Counted from the first letter of the stretch, positions 9,133 through 17,637 are shown. The stretch: 64,000 nucleotides of DNA from JABLTI01 sp035528035 (GCA_035528035.1 DATKZI010000008.1:17011-81010), one strand, 5' to 3'. Program-made: numbers and translations. The notes: generated from the letters alone by a model not told the origin.

Positions 9133-9543
9133 ATGGATTTTGTTTGTGGAAAATGTAATACAAAATTAGAAAAATCACCTAATTTGCTTAGTAATGGTTG
9201 TACTAAATGTGGTTCCAAGGTTTTTAGAACGGTTACAGCATCAGCTAGTGAGTTGTTAAGAAGTCTTCGAACATTACCTCAAGTAAAGGAGAAAACTTTG
9301 GAGGAATCGGGGGAGAAAAGTTATGAAATTATTCCAAAAATAATTTTTGAAAATCTTGAACAAAAAAGAATTGACGATTTGAATGATGATAGTATCCCTT
9401 CTGTTAAACTAAAAGAAAAGGGTGTATACGAGGTTAATATTGAAGGTCTTTTTAGAAACAAGCAATCAGACCCTATCATTTTAAGTGGGAAAACAGGTAT
9501 TTATAGAGTTGAATTTATGCCCCAAAATAAAAAAGAAGAATAA
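9133..9543 (+). CDS. Archaeal Zn-ribbon protein, DUF2072-like
   Basis: This 136-aa protein has an N-terminal zinc ribbon (FVCGKCNTKL and NGCTKCGSKVF), a polar linker and a beta-rich C-terminal part (KGVYEVNIEGLF to GIYRVEFMP) typical of the archaeal DUF2072/COG3364 zinc-ribbon family, which has no well-defined function. It follows rpl10e by 150 bases on the same strand but the T-rich tract suggests a separate transcript. The start at 9133 puts the zinc ribbon at the very N-terminus. Confidence 0.75.
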   Translation: MDFVCGKCNTKLEKSPNLLSNGCTKCGSKVFRTVTASASELLRSLRTLPQVKEKTLEESGEKSYEIIPKIIFENLEQKRIDDLNDDSIPSVKLKEKGVYEVNIEGLFRNKQSDPIILSGKTGIYRVEFMPQNKKEE

Positions 9544-9566
9544 AGAAATCCTATTGAAGGAATTTC

Positions 9567-10001
9567 CTAGGTTTTTGGTGATAGAAGAAAAAGACCTGTC
9601 TCTTCATCTTTAGTTCTATATACTCCTGGACGAGTTTCTACTAAATAAATTTCAGCTGTAACAGAAACAATTGCCTCAACAAGGTGGCCACCCAAGCTTG
9701 TACCATCTGAATTACCTAGAATTATATGAATATGAGCAACAGGTTTGTTAGTGTCTTTATTTTTCGAGATATTACCTGTACAAGCTAATAACTCTACTTC
9801 TAGAAAAGGAATGTTGATATATTGTTTCTTTTCAATATCAAAATAACCTATCTTACCTTTTAATAATGCACCAATTCCTGTTAGATAACCACCTACAATA
9901 TTGTGCTCCTTTACATAATTTAAAACACTTGTAAGTAATTCATCACCTTTCTCGAGTTTAATTAAATGTATTTTCTGTGGTTCCATAATCATTGTTTTCA
10001 A
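9567..10001 (-). CDS. PPC/DUF296 domain protein
   Basis: The 144-aa protein is a single PPC (DUF296) domain, a trimeric alpha/beta fold known from plant AT-hook proteins and from bacterial and archaeal stand-alone proteins. Signature elements are GYLTGIGAL, PVAHIHIILGNSDG and LGGHLVEAIVSVTAEI; the clustered histidines resemble the metal site seen in some prokaryotic members. It starts at a TTG (10001) preceded by AGGTGA. Prokaryotic PPC proteins are often called DNA-binding, but their true role is unsettled. It is a single gene facing the DUF2072-like gene. Confidence 0.85.
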   Translation of the reverse strand: MKTMIMEPQKIHLIKLEKGDELLTSVLNYVKEHNIVGGYLTGIGALLKGKIGYFDIEKKQYINIPFLEVELLACTGNISKNKDTNKPVAHIHIILGNSDGTSLGGHLVEAIVSVTAEIYLVETRPGVYRTKDEETGLFLLSPKT

Positions 10002-10055
10002 TTTTATTTCACCTGTTTTTTACTTGGTACTTTTTTTGAGACATAATTAAAAACA

Positions 10056-11402
10056 TTAGGAATTTAGTTGATTCCTTAAAGTTCTGATTTGTTCTCTCAC
10101 AAAAGTAAGTTCTTGATTGATTTGTTCAATTGTTTCATCGAATTCCTTTTTACTTTTTAATCCTTCTTGAAAATCAGTTTCATTTTTCTCACTTTCTCGT
10201 TCCAAGCGATATTTTTCAGCTTCAAGAGTGAGTAATTGCATATAAGGATCAACCGCTGGAGTACTATTGTTTTCTTTAATTTCTTCTTCAACTTTTGTAT
10301 TAAAATCAGGCATTTTAACTAAACTTTCTAATGGATCTTCTTCAATAATTATTTTAGATTTTTCAAGACTATCTGACGTCTCTTCTTTAACAATTGGAAC
10401 GATGATCTCAGGCTCATATATTTCTATAGGTGTTTCTTGAATAGGGGCAATTGAACTTAGTTCTTTATCATTCATTTTTTCTTTGAAATTTGATAATTGT
10501 CGTTCTGTTTCTCTTTCTGCTTCCGAAATAATTGATTTCATTTGACTTAATACAGATGTAGCACCTGTTTTACGATTTTTATCTTGTGTAATTTTCTTTA
10601 ACATTTCCTCTGAAATAATAGTTTCATCTTCTTGTTCCAATTCAGTTGGTGGTTCAATCTCCAAAGGTATGATTGGAGGTAATACTTCCACAAGCTCTTC
10701 TGGAGTGGATTCGTTTATTGACACTTCCTCTGGTTCTGATTTTTCTATCTCTACAGGTAAAATTAATGGCGGTTCTTCTATAAATTTCTCCTCTACATTT
10801 GGTTCATCTTGGATTAATTCAACTGATTCATCAACTTCTTCAATTAATGGTTTTGATAAAGTAGTCTCTACTGATACTGAATGGGTTGCTTCTAGTGATT
10901 TTTTCCAAGGTAAAGTATAAGTGCTTGATGATTCAGTTTTCACATGTTCTTCTGGTGCGGGTGTTTGCGCTGATTTTTCTTTTACTAAACTCTTGATTAA
11001 TAATCTAAGATCATCCAATTCAGATTTTAATACATCGAGCTCTCCCTTTAAACGAGTAGCTTCAGAAGACTCTGTAACTTCCATACTAAAAACAACATTT
11101 TTAGCATTTATAATTACTTCATAAACTAAATCAACTAATTCTTTTTGTTGTCTAAACCAATGACCATATGGATCCCATTCTAGAAGAATCTCTCGTAAGG
11201 TTTCAAGTTGAGAAACAAAATCTTTATTGTATTCTCGTTCACTAATTAACGCTGCTTCTAAATTAGAGAGGACATCTATCAATTCCACACGCATTTCAAC
11301 CTCTTGTTGAGGATTTGTTTCACCTTTTATGAGTATGGAATAAATTTTTTCTATTCTTTGAACGTTTTTTGTGAATATATCTTCTGTCAATTGATTATTC
11401 AC
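10056..11402 (-). CDS. Acidic coiled-coil protein of unknown function
   Basis: This 448-aa protein has a helical N-terminal domain (about residues 1-110), a coiled coil (about 115-150), a long disordered region rich in Glu, Pro, Ser and Ile (about 150-390) and a C-terminal coiled coil (about 390-448). There is no signal peptide, membrane segment or catalytic motif. It starts at a GTG (11402). The composition suggests a cytoplasmic scaffold or cytoskeleton-associated protein, which is only inference. It appears to be a single gene. Confidence 0.65.
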   Translation of the reverse strand: MNNQLTEDIFTKNVQRIEKIYSILIKGETNPQQEVEMRVELIDVLSNLEAALISEREYNKDFVSQLETLREILLEWDPYGHWFRQQKELVDLVYEVIINAKNVVFSMEVTESSEATRLKGELDVLKSELDDLRLLIKSLVKEKSAQTPAPEEHVKTESSSTYTLPWKKSLEATHSVSVETTLSKPLIEEVDESVELIQDEPNVEEKFIEEPPLILPVEIEKSEPEEVSINESTPEELVEVLPPIIPLEIEPPTELEQEDETIISEEMLKKITQDKNRKTGATSVLSQMKSIISEAERETERQLSNFKEKMNDKELSSIAPIQETPIEIYEPEIIVPIVKEETSDSLEKSKIIIEEDPLESLVKMPDFNTKVEEEIKENNSTPAVDPYMQLLTLEAEKYRLERESEKNETDFQEGLKSKKEFDETIEQINQELTFVREQIRTLRNQLNS

Positions 11403-11532
11403 CCATTTTTATTTTTTCTAACGAGTACACTATGTTTGAGTGTTAAACTATTTCTAGCTTTTCATATAGGTATTTCTAATTTTTTATTTAACTATAAAGA
11501 AAAAAATAGGCTATAAAAAGAAAGAAAATAAA

Positions 11533-12534
11533 CTAAGATAATCCAAGATGAGTTTCTCTTCGTTTTTGATAATCTTTTGGTAAATGATTTTGCACAAAGA
11601 TTTTAGCAATTGAAATTTCTTTTTTAAGACCATCAATTATATCAACATAAGATTCATTTTCAACGCCCCAAATAAAGAGATTTAATGCTGATTGATTTTT
11701 CTCTTGAAATGTTTTAGCAAATTGGATATTGTTTTTAAGAGTTTGAAATTCAGGTGTAGAAGTTGTAGAAGGATAAGGAGACCATGGTGATAAATGAATT
11801 GTAGGTGTACCGTATTTAGCTATAGAATCAATTTTCTGTCCATAATGAGTAAATGCCCCCTGAGGTCCTAAGGTTGGATCAATATCCATAGTAATACTTA
11901 AAGGAATATTCTTCTTGGAAGCGGTAACTTGAGAAAGTTCCATGAGTATAGTTTCTAATGCATTTGCCCTCCACTGATTCCAATGGGCATACAAATTATT
12001 GTCTCTTTGCATATCACCCAAAGAGAAAATTCGCTCAATACCATAGCGTTCAGAAAATTGTCTTCTGCAATTTTCACAGAAGCTATAATTTTCTCTTGGG
12101 AATCTAATATTATCAAGTAACACTCCATGAATTGGGAAAGAGATAATTTCTGTAAGGATTCCTTTAAGATAATTTGTATATTGAGTTTTAAATGGATCAA
12201 TAAAATAAGGATTTGGATTTCCTCCATCCTTTATAGCTGAATAACCAGGATTCTTAGCTAGAAAAGAATCCGCAAGACCACTAACTAATGCATACACTTT
12301 GATACCTATTGAATCAGCTATAGAGGTAAAGGTTGAGAAAAACTCATTTGTATCACGATCTGTCGGTGCGATAGCACTTCGAAAGTGAACAAAGCCGGAA
12401 GTGGATTTAGCAATAATTGCTACCTCACTAAGGAAGCCTCCATTCTCAGCTAGAAACTCATCAGGGCTTTGCTTAATATAAGCTGGATCTATTATTGGTA
12501 TATAATTGTGACTTGAAAGCGTCCTAATATCCAT
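11533..12534 (-). CDS. Glycoside-hydrolase-like TIM-barrel protein
   Basis: The 333-aa protein resembles the GH10-like/DUF187-type TIM-barrel proteins: an early strand with AIIAKSTSGFVHFRSAIAP, then GIKVYALVSGLADSF, the barrel strand GVLLDNIRFP (acidic residue before IRFP is typical), and later strands PLSITMDIDP and TPTIHLSPWSPYP. A CENCRR motif (CxxC) follows the DNIRFP strand, as in several related proteins. No signal peptide is visible, so a cytoplasmic role on a sugar or glycoconjugate is possible. I prefer the ATG at 12534; a GTG at 12549 is an alternative. The substrate is unknown. Confidence 0.65.
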   Translation of the reverse strand: MDIRTLSSHNYIPIIDPAYIKQSPDEFLAENGGFLSEVAIIAKSTSGFVHFRSAIAPTDRDTNEFFSTFTSIADSIGIKVYALVSGLADSFLAKNPGYSAIKDGGNPNPYFIDPFKTQYTNYLKGILTEIISFPIHGVLLDNIRFPRENYSFCENCRRQFSERYGIERIFSLGDMQRDNNLYAHWNQWRANALETILMELSQVTASKKNIPLSITMDIDPTLGPQGAFTHYGQKIDSIAKYGTPTIHLSPWSPYPSTTSTPEFQTLKNNIQFAKTFQEKNQSALNLFIWGVENESYVDIIDGLKKEISIAKIFVQNHLPKDYQKRRETHLGLS

Positions 12535-12779
12535 TGGTTTTCCACACACACAAATAAGATAATATTAAGAAAAAAAGGTTTTTATGTAATTTAATTCTTT
12601 TTATCTGAATATTTCCATTCAAAATTCAATTATGTTGATTTAAAGGTCAATTGTTTTGCACTTAATCAATAAAAGCTACTTTTTTCAAAAAAATAATATT
12701 AATTTAAGGTATCATTATTGAAATAAAAAGAAAGAAAAATAGACAATTAACCTTGTCAATTGTTCGAATTGTTAGCTAT

Positions 12780-13085
12780 CTATTTTTGTTCATCAGCATT
12801 TACAAAATCTTCTAGATCTATTGGCGCTGGTGGGGGTGTTCGAGCCATAGTCCAACCGATCCATGCTGCTATACTTAAAACAACTATCATTGCTAAAAAT
12901 ATAGGGGCAACTATTAAGATGATTGTAACATATTGCGGTATAATAAAAGCATCAACAACAGGGGTCTTATTCCAATCAACTATTCCCCAAACTGTAAATG
13001 TTCCCCAGGCTCCTAATATCAATAAGGAAAGAATAAATATCGAATATCCAGCAAGTTTGTCCTTCATTTGTTTAATTCCATCCAA
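12780..13085 (-). CDS. Small two-helix membrane protein
   Basis: This 101-aa protein has two clear transmembrane helices (about residues 10-32 and 50-78, the second ending AAWIGWTMA) and a short acidic cytoplasmic tail. No family was recognised. It lies alone between the TIM-barrel gene and the L1-L10 terminator. Confidence 0.65.
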   Translation of the reverse strand: MDGIKQMKDKLAGYSIFILSLLILGAWGTFTVWGIVDWNKTPVVDAFIIPQYVTIILIVAPIFLAMIVVLSIAAWIGWTMARTPPPAPIDLEDFVNADEQK

Positions 13086-13141
13086 TTCCTAGTAACAAAT
13101 ATTATTCAATAAGAGCGATAAAGCTTCTGTTTTTATAATTA

Positions 13142-13167
13142 TTTCGTTAGACTTTGGTTTAACGAAA
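13142..13167. repeat. Perfect 8-bp inverted repeat
   Basis: TTTCGTTA (13142-13149) and TAACGAAA (13160-13167) form a perfect 8-bp stem with a 10-base loop. It lies between the small membrane protein gene and the L1-L10 terminator. It could be an operator for the minus-strand gene at 12780 or a second transcription barrier. Confidence 0.4.
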
Positions 13168-13179
13168 GTGTTTTTTAAT

Positions 13180-13230
13180 AAAAAAAAAGAAAAAATAATC
13201 TTCTCGAACTTTTTAAATTAAGTTCGAGAG
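13180..13230 (-). terminator. Strong hairpin terminator of the L1-L10 operon
   Basis: CTCGAACTT (13203-13211) pairs perfectly with AAGTTCGAG (13220-13228), extendable by one A-T and one wobble pair. On the minus strand the hairpin is followed by a long T-rich run (positions 13198 down to 13180). It begins 16 bases after the L10 stop codon. Confidence 0.75.
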
Positions 13231-13245
13231 GTTTTTCTATATGAT

Positions 13246-14262
13246 TTAACCGAATAGAGACCCCATACCAGAATCTTCGTCATCTTCTTCTTCCTCTTCT
13301 TTTTTAGGTGCTTCTTTTACTGCTTCTTTTGCAGGTGCAGCACTTCCAGCAGCTTGAGCTGCAGAGAGAATTTCAGGGGGAAGAAGGCTGGGATCATTCT
13401 TAGCAATAAGTTTTGCTAAAATCATTGCCTCGAGTTGTGTTTTAGCTAGTACATTTCCAGCTGTTTCAGGGGTGATGAAGTTGGTTTCAATTGCCAAAGT
13501 AAGAGCATTTCTTTGAGATTTACCAATGAGTTCTGTAATATTTTCTTTGGTTGGGATAGCTGTTTCTAAAGAGAGTGCATATGCGTCTTTATGAGCTTTG
13601 ATCAAATTAGTTAAGATTCCATCAAAATCTACGATCAAATCATCATGTTTTATTATATTACCTACAGAATAAATAGCATCAACAGATAATCCAGCAGCAA
13701 ATGGTTCTTCACCTAATCTACCTAAAACGTTAGCTAATGTTCTTGAGACTTTTTCTCCAGCACGGCAAACAATTCCATCTTCAATAATTTTAATGGTTCC
13801 ACCTTCAATTCTAGTCTTAAGTCCAATGGATTGAAGTTCACCTATAACTGGGCCTGGAGCAAAACCAGTGTCTTTTGCTTTTACAGTAATATCCTTTGGT
13901 GCGATTTGTCCTTCTTTAGCAGCTGTAGGTATCTTATTTTTTTCAAGATAATTCGCTACTTTGAATGGATTGCCATTGGTTAGTATAAAAGCACATGAAC
14001 CGTTGATATAATCTAAGAGTTTTGATATATGCTTATCTTTTATAGCAACTTCTTTTAATGCTAGACGCATGAGAGTGTTTTTAGCTATTTTTAAAACAGC
14101 ATCTCCTCTTAAATCACTTCGTAAGCGTTGAATAGTTCGAGCAGCAATATTTTCTACTCGAGTTATTCCTACATTTTTGTAAGCTTGAATTAATTTTATC
14201 AGTTCTGCTAATTGTTTCTTATTTGTAAAATTAGGTTTATGTTGATAGATTGCTTTACTCAT
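13246..14262 (-). CDS. rplP0: Large ribosomal subunit stalk protein P0 (uL10)
   Basis: The 338-aa protein is the archaeal P0/L10 stalk base protein. It has an rRNA-binding N-terminal domain (LIKLIQAYKNVGITRVENIA, IAKNTLMRLALKE), the insertion domain with APKDITVKAKDTGFAPGP, and the C-terminal region ending in an acidic linker and GMGSLFG, the P-protein tail that recruits translation GTPases. I chose the ATG at 14262 with GAGGTG seven bases upstream; that Shine-Dalgarno sequence is inside the last codons of L1, and only one base separates the two genes. No L12 gene follows, although L12 commonly lies next to L10 in archaea. Confidence 0.97.
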   Translation of the reverse strand: MSKAIYQHKPNFTNKKQLAELIKLIQAYKNVGITRVENIAARTIQRLRSDLRGDAVLKIAKNTLMRLALKEVAIKDKHISKLLDYINGSCAFILTNGNPFKVANYLEKNKIPTAAKEGQIAPKDITVKAKDTGFAPGPVIGELQSIGLKTRIEGGTIKIIEDGIVCRAGEKVSRTLANVLGRLGEEPFAAGLSVDAIYSVGNIIKHDDLIVDFDGILTNLIKAHKDAYALSLETAIPTKENITELIGKSQRNALTLAIETNFITPETAGNVLAKTQLEAMILAKLIAKNDPSLLPPEILSAAQAAGSAAPAKEAVKEAPKKEEEEEDDEDSGMGSLFG

Positions 14263-14263
14263 T

Positions 14264-14911
14264 TTAATGCACCTCAATCTTAATAGATTTGCCCATAGTT
14301 GTTTTAATAACTGCAGATCTGATATTTTGGATACCTTTTTCTAATTTGCCTTCAAGAGCATGTATTACGGCTTCGATATTTTCAGCAACATTAGTATCGT
14401 CCATTTTAATATTACCAATTTTTGTGAGCACAACTGGATTTTCTTTAATCCTTAGTTTAGCGGTTCTGGTAAATCGTTCAATCAAGACATCTATGTCAGC
14501 ATTTGGTGCAAGAGGTTGGGGCATTTTGCCACGTGGTGCAAGATATTTGCCAAGAAAACGTGCAATAATAGGCATTAGTGGAGGTTCAGCAAGGAAAAAA
14601 TCATGTCCTTCCGCCATTTTCCTGATATCCTTAGGTAATTTCCCTAAGGCTTCCAATTCAGTTCTTCCTAAAATCGTTTGTACCCCAGCATTTCTAGCTT
14701 TAACTGCAAGATCTCCACCAGCGAAGACTACAACATTAACCTTTTTATAAATTGCATGAGGTAATGTAGTTTGGAAGTTAAATCGGTTACTTGGTATCTT
14801 TAAATCTAAATCTTTAAAGTTCACAGCAAGATCAATGCTTTGAGTAAACTTTCGTTTTTTAGATTCTTTTTTACATATAGCAACCTGTGTAATTAATTTA
14901 TTTTTATCCAT
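14264..14911 (-). CDS. rpl1: Large ribosomal subunit protein L1 (uL1)
   Basis: The 215-aa protein matches archaeal L1: FTQSIDLAVNFKDLDL, a Rossmann-like middle domain with VVVFAGGDLAVKAR, and the signature LAPRGKMPQPLAPNAD near residue 125, ending KTTMGKSIKIEV. L1 forms the mobile stalk at the E site and in archaea and bacteria can repress its own mRNA. It is translationally coupled to L10. The Shine-Dalgarno match is weak, and a hairpin about 20 bases upstream of the start resembles an L1-binding site (separate entry). L11, a common upstream partner, is absent. Confidence 0.97.
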   Translation of the reverse strand: MDKNKLITQVAICKKESKKRKFTQSIDLAVNFKDLDLKIPSNRFNFQTTLPHAIYKKVNVVVFAGGDLAVKARNAGVQTILGRTELEALGKLPKDIRKMAEGHDFFLAEPPLMPIIARFLGKYLAPRGKMPQPLAPNADIDVLIERFTRTAKLRIKENPVVLTKIGNIKMDDTNVAENIEAVIHALEGKLEKGIQNIRSAVIKTTMGKSIKIEVH

Positions 14912-14931
14912 ATTTTATCCGCTTCTGTCAA

Positions 14932-14968
14932 TTTTGGTATTCCATCTTTGTTAAGTCATACACCAAAG
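14932..14968 (-). promoter_or_regulatory. Possible L1-binding hairpin in the L1-L10 mRNA leader
   Basis: On the minus strand TTTGGT (14967-14962) can pair with ACCAAA (14938-14933), enclosing internal elements GTATGA and GATGGAAT. The arrangement GGTGTATGA ... GATGGAATACC recalls the 23S rRNA L1 site, where GGUGGGAG faces GAAAUACC and an AUGG lies in the upper part. L1 autoregulation through a leader mimic is established in methanogens and bacteria; its use here is inferred from this resemblance and position. Confidence 0.35.
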
Positions 14969-15084
14969 AATAAATATTGTATTATGGGTATGGTGACAGT
15001 AATACGCGTTTATTTCTAGTAAGAAGAAACGATGATATTCTGTTATTAAATTTTACTATTAATTATGAGATTTTAAATAAAAAA

Positions 15085-15945
15085 CTAGTTTGTATCTAGA
15101 AGGATATTAAGAAAAGCAGCATAATTTAGAAAGTTTGTATAGTCGATTGGCATATACTTCCAGCCTTGACCCATTATCATTTTACCATAATGTTCCTGCA
15201 ATTCATGATGATTAACGAACATATAACTGGTTGTTAAATTATCCGGTTTTTGATTGCAGAATAATTTAAGTAACGAATCTAATTTTTTAGAAACCTTTGT
15301 ATGTTCATCTAACTTGGAAATCTCAAGCGATATTGTAATAGCAGCACTACTCTTGAATTTGGAATCCTTTTTTACTGGAGTATTGATAATATCAAGATTA
15401 AGCTCACCTTTGTTTAGGATAGAGTAAAAATCTCTAAGAAAAACAGGTAAATCATCAAGAGCATTATGGTCCTCAACAAAAAATAATTTAGCAACAGAGA
15501 GGAAATTTGAATCAATGCTTCTTTTAATACTAAATGTTGTGGGGTCAACTTCAGTCACTGAAATAGGTATTTTTGATTGAAGTTTTTTCAAATATTTTTC
15601 CGGATCTAATAGTATAAGAGAGATACCATGATTTGCTAGATTTGTTTTAAGTGATGACACAACTTGGAGAGCTTTTTGAGACAGTCCTTTTTGTGTACTA
15701 GAGGTTAGATAGATATTAAGTGAAATTTCTGGTTTGTTAGCTTTATCCCGACCAAAAAAGATAGTGTATCTATAAATTGACGGATAAAAGAAGTAAAAGA
15801 ATGGCCTGTTAATACTTTCGGGAAATTTTATACTTCGATCGTAAGTTGAAGAAAGCTCAATCTTAAATGGTATAATTAGCGTTTTTTTATCCTGTTGATC
15901 AAATAATATCCCACCTTTATGAGCTTGCGCATATCTAATTGACAA
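15085..15945 (-). CDS. Unknown protein in the NAD kinase-NOB1 operon
   Basis: This 286-aa soluble alpha/beta protein has no recognised family. Its middle contains long polar helices and strands (for example GISLILLDPEKYLKKL near residues 107-122) and its end is aromatic-rich (GQGWKYMPIDYTNFLNY). The start is a TTG at 15945 with GGAGGA upstream; this Shine-Dalgarno sequence overlaps the last codons of nob1, three bases away, so the two are almost certainly co-transcribed and translationally coupled. A role near ribosome maturation is conceivable only by context. Confidence 0.65.
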   Translation of the reverse strand: MSIRYAQAHKGGILFDQQDKKTLIIPFKIELSSTYDRSIKFPESINRPFFYFFYPSIYRYTIFFGRDKANKPEISLNIYLTSSTQKGLSQKALQVVSSLKTNLANHGISLILLDPEKYLKKLQSKIPISVTEVDPTTFSIKRSIDSNFLSVAKLFFVEDHNALDDLPVFLRDFYSILNKGELNLDIINTPVKKDSKFKSSAAITISLEISKLDEHTKVSKKLDSLLKLFCNQKPDNLTTSYMFVNHHELQEHYGKMIMGQGWKYMPIDYTNFLNYAAFLNILLDTN

Positions 15946-15948
15946 TAA

Positions 15949-16515
15949 TTATCCTCCTTTCTTTGATAAAGTATATTTTTGAGCTTTTTTCTTCATTTGT
16001 GTACCACATTCAATACATTCAACATAGCTTTTTTTGCTTTTAAAGCCACAACCTGGACAAATCCAAAAATATTCATATTTTGAAGTTATGCCTTTCCAAT
16101 GAACTCCTCTAAATTTCAATCCTATATGATTTGCTAAGTTTTGAATGTCATAATCATCACTTACTATGTACGCTTTCAAATTTTGTGCTTTTAATGAAAG
16201 AGCAACTGCTATTACTGATAGGTCACATTCTGAAAGTTCTTGTATATCGCCAGTTTCTTCGGCATATTGCTTTGAATCTCTAATAAATGGTAATTCTGGT
16301 GAGATTATTTTCAAGTCTTCATATAATAATGCTTCTTCTATTATAGCTTCGCCTCGTAACATCCCCTCTATTTCAGAAAGTACACATTCGGGTACATATT
16401 TAACTCCTTGTAAATTATGGGCAAGTATTCCATTATAAATTGCTGATGCATCAAGAACATAGACTTGATTTGCTTTTTCCGGCGAATCTTTTCCAATGTT
16501 CTTTTTCGAGCTCAT
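15949..16515 (-). CDS. nob1: NOB1-like PIN-domain endoribonuclease
   Basis: The 188-aa protein has a PIN nuclease domain with acidic active-site positions in VLDASAIYNGIL (about residue 24), CVLSEIEGML (about 47), SECDLSVIAVAL (about 97) and VSDDYDIQNLA (about 118), followed by a zinc ribbon (CPGCGFKS and CIECGTQM, residues 153-171) and a basic tail. NOB1 cuts precursor 16S/18S rRNA at the 3' end (site D) in archaea and eukaryotes. The ATG at 16515 has GGTGA upstream. It lies 19 bases after the NAD kinase gene. Confidence 0.92.
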   Translation of the reverse strand: MSSKKNIGKDSPEKANQVYVLDASAIYNGILAHNLQGVKYVPECVLSEIEGMLRGEAIIEEALLYEDLKIISPELPFIRDSKQYAEETGDIQELSECDLSVIAVALSLKAQNLKAYIVSDDYDIQNLANHIGLKFRGVHWKGITSKYEYFWICPGCGFKSKKSYVECIECGTQMKKKAQKYTLSKKGG

Positions 16516-16534
16516 TAGTATTTCACCTTACTCT

Positions 16535-17374
16535 TTAGAAATCAAGTTTATCTTTTAATCGATTGAAAAAACCATAATCAGGAAATCGAACAAAAATAGT
16601 TTTTTTATTTGCCATAGTTAATTTAACAATTGAATCAGGATGTAATTTGCCTTCTAAAAAACCATCATTTATGACTATAACTTCCCCATCAAAAGATTCT
16701 GGAACAGTTATGGAAATAGTAGAACCTACAGGAATCAAAAAGGGGCGCATACGTCTCGAAACGCTATTGACTGGAACAATTTGCATAGCTTTAAAGCTAG
16801 GTTCTATAATTGAACCTCCTGCAGATAATGCATAGGCTGTAGAACCAACTGGAGTGGAAACTAATATACCATCAAGTAAGTGTTTTCCAAGATAAAAGTC
16901 ATCAACATAAAGATCAAGATGACAAATATGAGCACTTAATTTATTGGTAATATAAGCTTCATTTAAAGCACTTGGCAACTCTTTGCCATTCAATTTAACA
17001 TTAAGACGCATACAATGTTCTAAGATATAACCACCGGACATTACTCTTTGAAGATTTTTCAATCCATCTTTTAAGGTAGAAGCAGTTAAAAATCCAAGAT
17101 GACCAGCGTTTATACCAAATAAAGGAGTTTCATTAGTATAACGGGAAGTCCATAAAATTGTTCCATCTCCACCAAAAGCAATAACAAGATCAAAATCATT
17201 TAGCTGTTCCATTGGAGTAATTTTAGTATAATTCATATTTTTTCCAAAAGACTCATTCATATAAACAGAAGAACCATATTTTTCGATTAATAGGTCGACA
17301 ATTTGCTGACATTGAATTTGATGTTCAGATCTGGTTGTTCTTGAAACAATAGCTATTTTATTGAAATGAGTCAT
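16535..17374 (-). CDS. nadK: NAD kinase
   Basis: The 279-aa protein has NAD kinase signatures: the ATP/NAD loop VIAFGGDGTILWTSR, GINAGHLGFL, the substrate segment STPVGSTAYALSAGG and a C-terminal beta sandwich with VINDGFLEGKL. It phosphorylates NAD to NADP. I chose the ATG at 17374 (MTHFNKIAIVSRTT), with a GAGAG Shine-Dalgarno element upstream; the frame extends to 17437 but adds an unlikely hydrophobic leader. It heads an operon with nob1 and the unknown gene. Confidence 0.95.
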   Translation of the reverse strand: MTHFNKIAIVSRTTRSEHQIQCQQIVDLLIEKYGSSVYMNESFGKNMNYTKITPMEQLNDFDLVIAFGGDGTILWTSRYTNETPLFGINAGHLGFLTASTLKDGLKNLQRVMSGGYILEHCMRLNVKLNGKELPSALNEAYITNKLSAHICHLDLYVDDFYLGKHLLDGILVSTPVGSTAYALSAGGSIIEPSFKAMQIVPVNSVSRRMRPFLIPVGSTISITVPESFDGEVIVINDGFLEGKLHPDSIVKLTMANKKTIFVRFPDYGFFNRLKDKLDF

Positions 17375-17476
17375 TTTACTCTCAACTCTGAATAGGATGT
17401 AATTAAAAAGGATAAAAGGACTAATAATCTTTTGCACAAGAAATAGTTGAAATTAAATTACTAATAATGGAAATGC

Positions 17477-17486
17477 TTTTTATTTG
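17477..17486 (+). promoter_or_regulatory. TATA-like box for tRNA-Pro
   Basis: TTTTTATTTG is centred about 30 bases before the first base of the tRNA, as expected of archaeal tRNA promoters. It is a position and composition call only. Confidence 0.4.
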
Positions 17487-17510
17487 AATTAATACAAGAA
17501 AAGACATAAT

Positions 17511-17616
17511 GGGTAGGTAGTCTAGCACGGTATGATTCCTGGTTCGGGTTTAAACTAGAAGTACTATTTAACGAAAAATCAGGTGATCGCGAGTTCGAAT
17601 CTCGCCCTACCCACCA
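17511..17616 (+). tRNA. tRNA-Pro (CGG) with a 29-base intron and encoded CCA
   Basis: Acceptor arms GGGTAGG (17511-17517) and CCTACCC (17606-17612) pair perfectly, with discriminator A and encoded CCA at 17614-17616. The T arm is GCGAG-TTCGAAT-CTCGC; the D-arm region TCTAG...GGTATGAT resembles tRNA-Pro of other organisms. The anticodon stem is CCTGG (17538-17542) with TCAGG (17579-17583) and the anticodon CGG is at 17545-17547. An intron at 17549-17577 lies at canonical position 37/38. It forms a bulge-helix-bulge: central helix TTCG/CGAA, three-base bulges GGT and AAA, and a TTAAA/TTTAA intron stem, so EndA should cut after G17548 and A17577. Confidence 0.95.
17549..17577 (+). other. tRNA-Pro intron in a canonical bulge-helix-bulge
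   Basis: This intron is excised by the archaeal splicing endonuclease. Its stem is TTAAA (17550-17554) with TTTAA (17567-17571) around a 12-base loop. Together with exon TTCG (17543-17546) and intron CGAA (17572-17575) it gives the strict two three-base-bulge geometry. Confidence 0.9.
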
Positions 17617-17637
17617 ATAATCTTTTGAAAATTCCTT

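Noticed and set aside
14289..14750. A 153-aa plus-strand frame opposite L1
   Set aside because: It is a shadow of the ribosomal protein gene; the L1 frame is certain.
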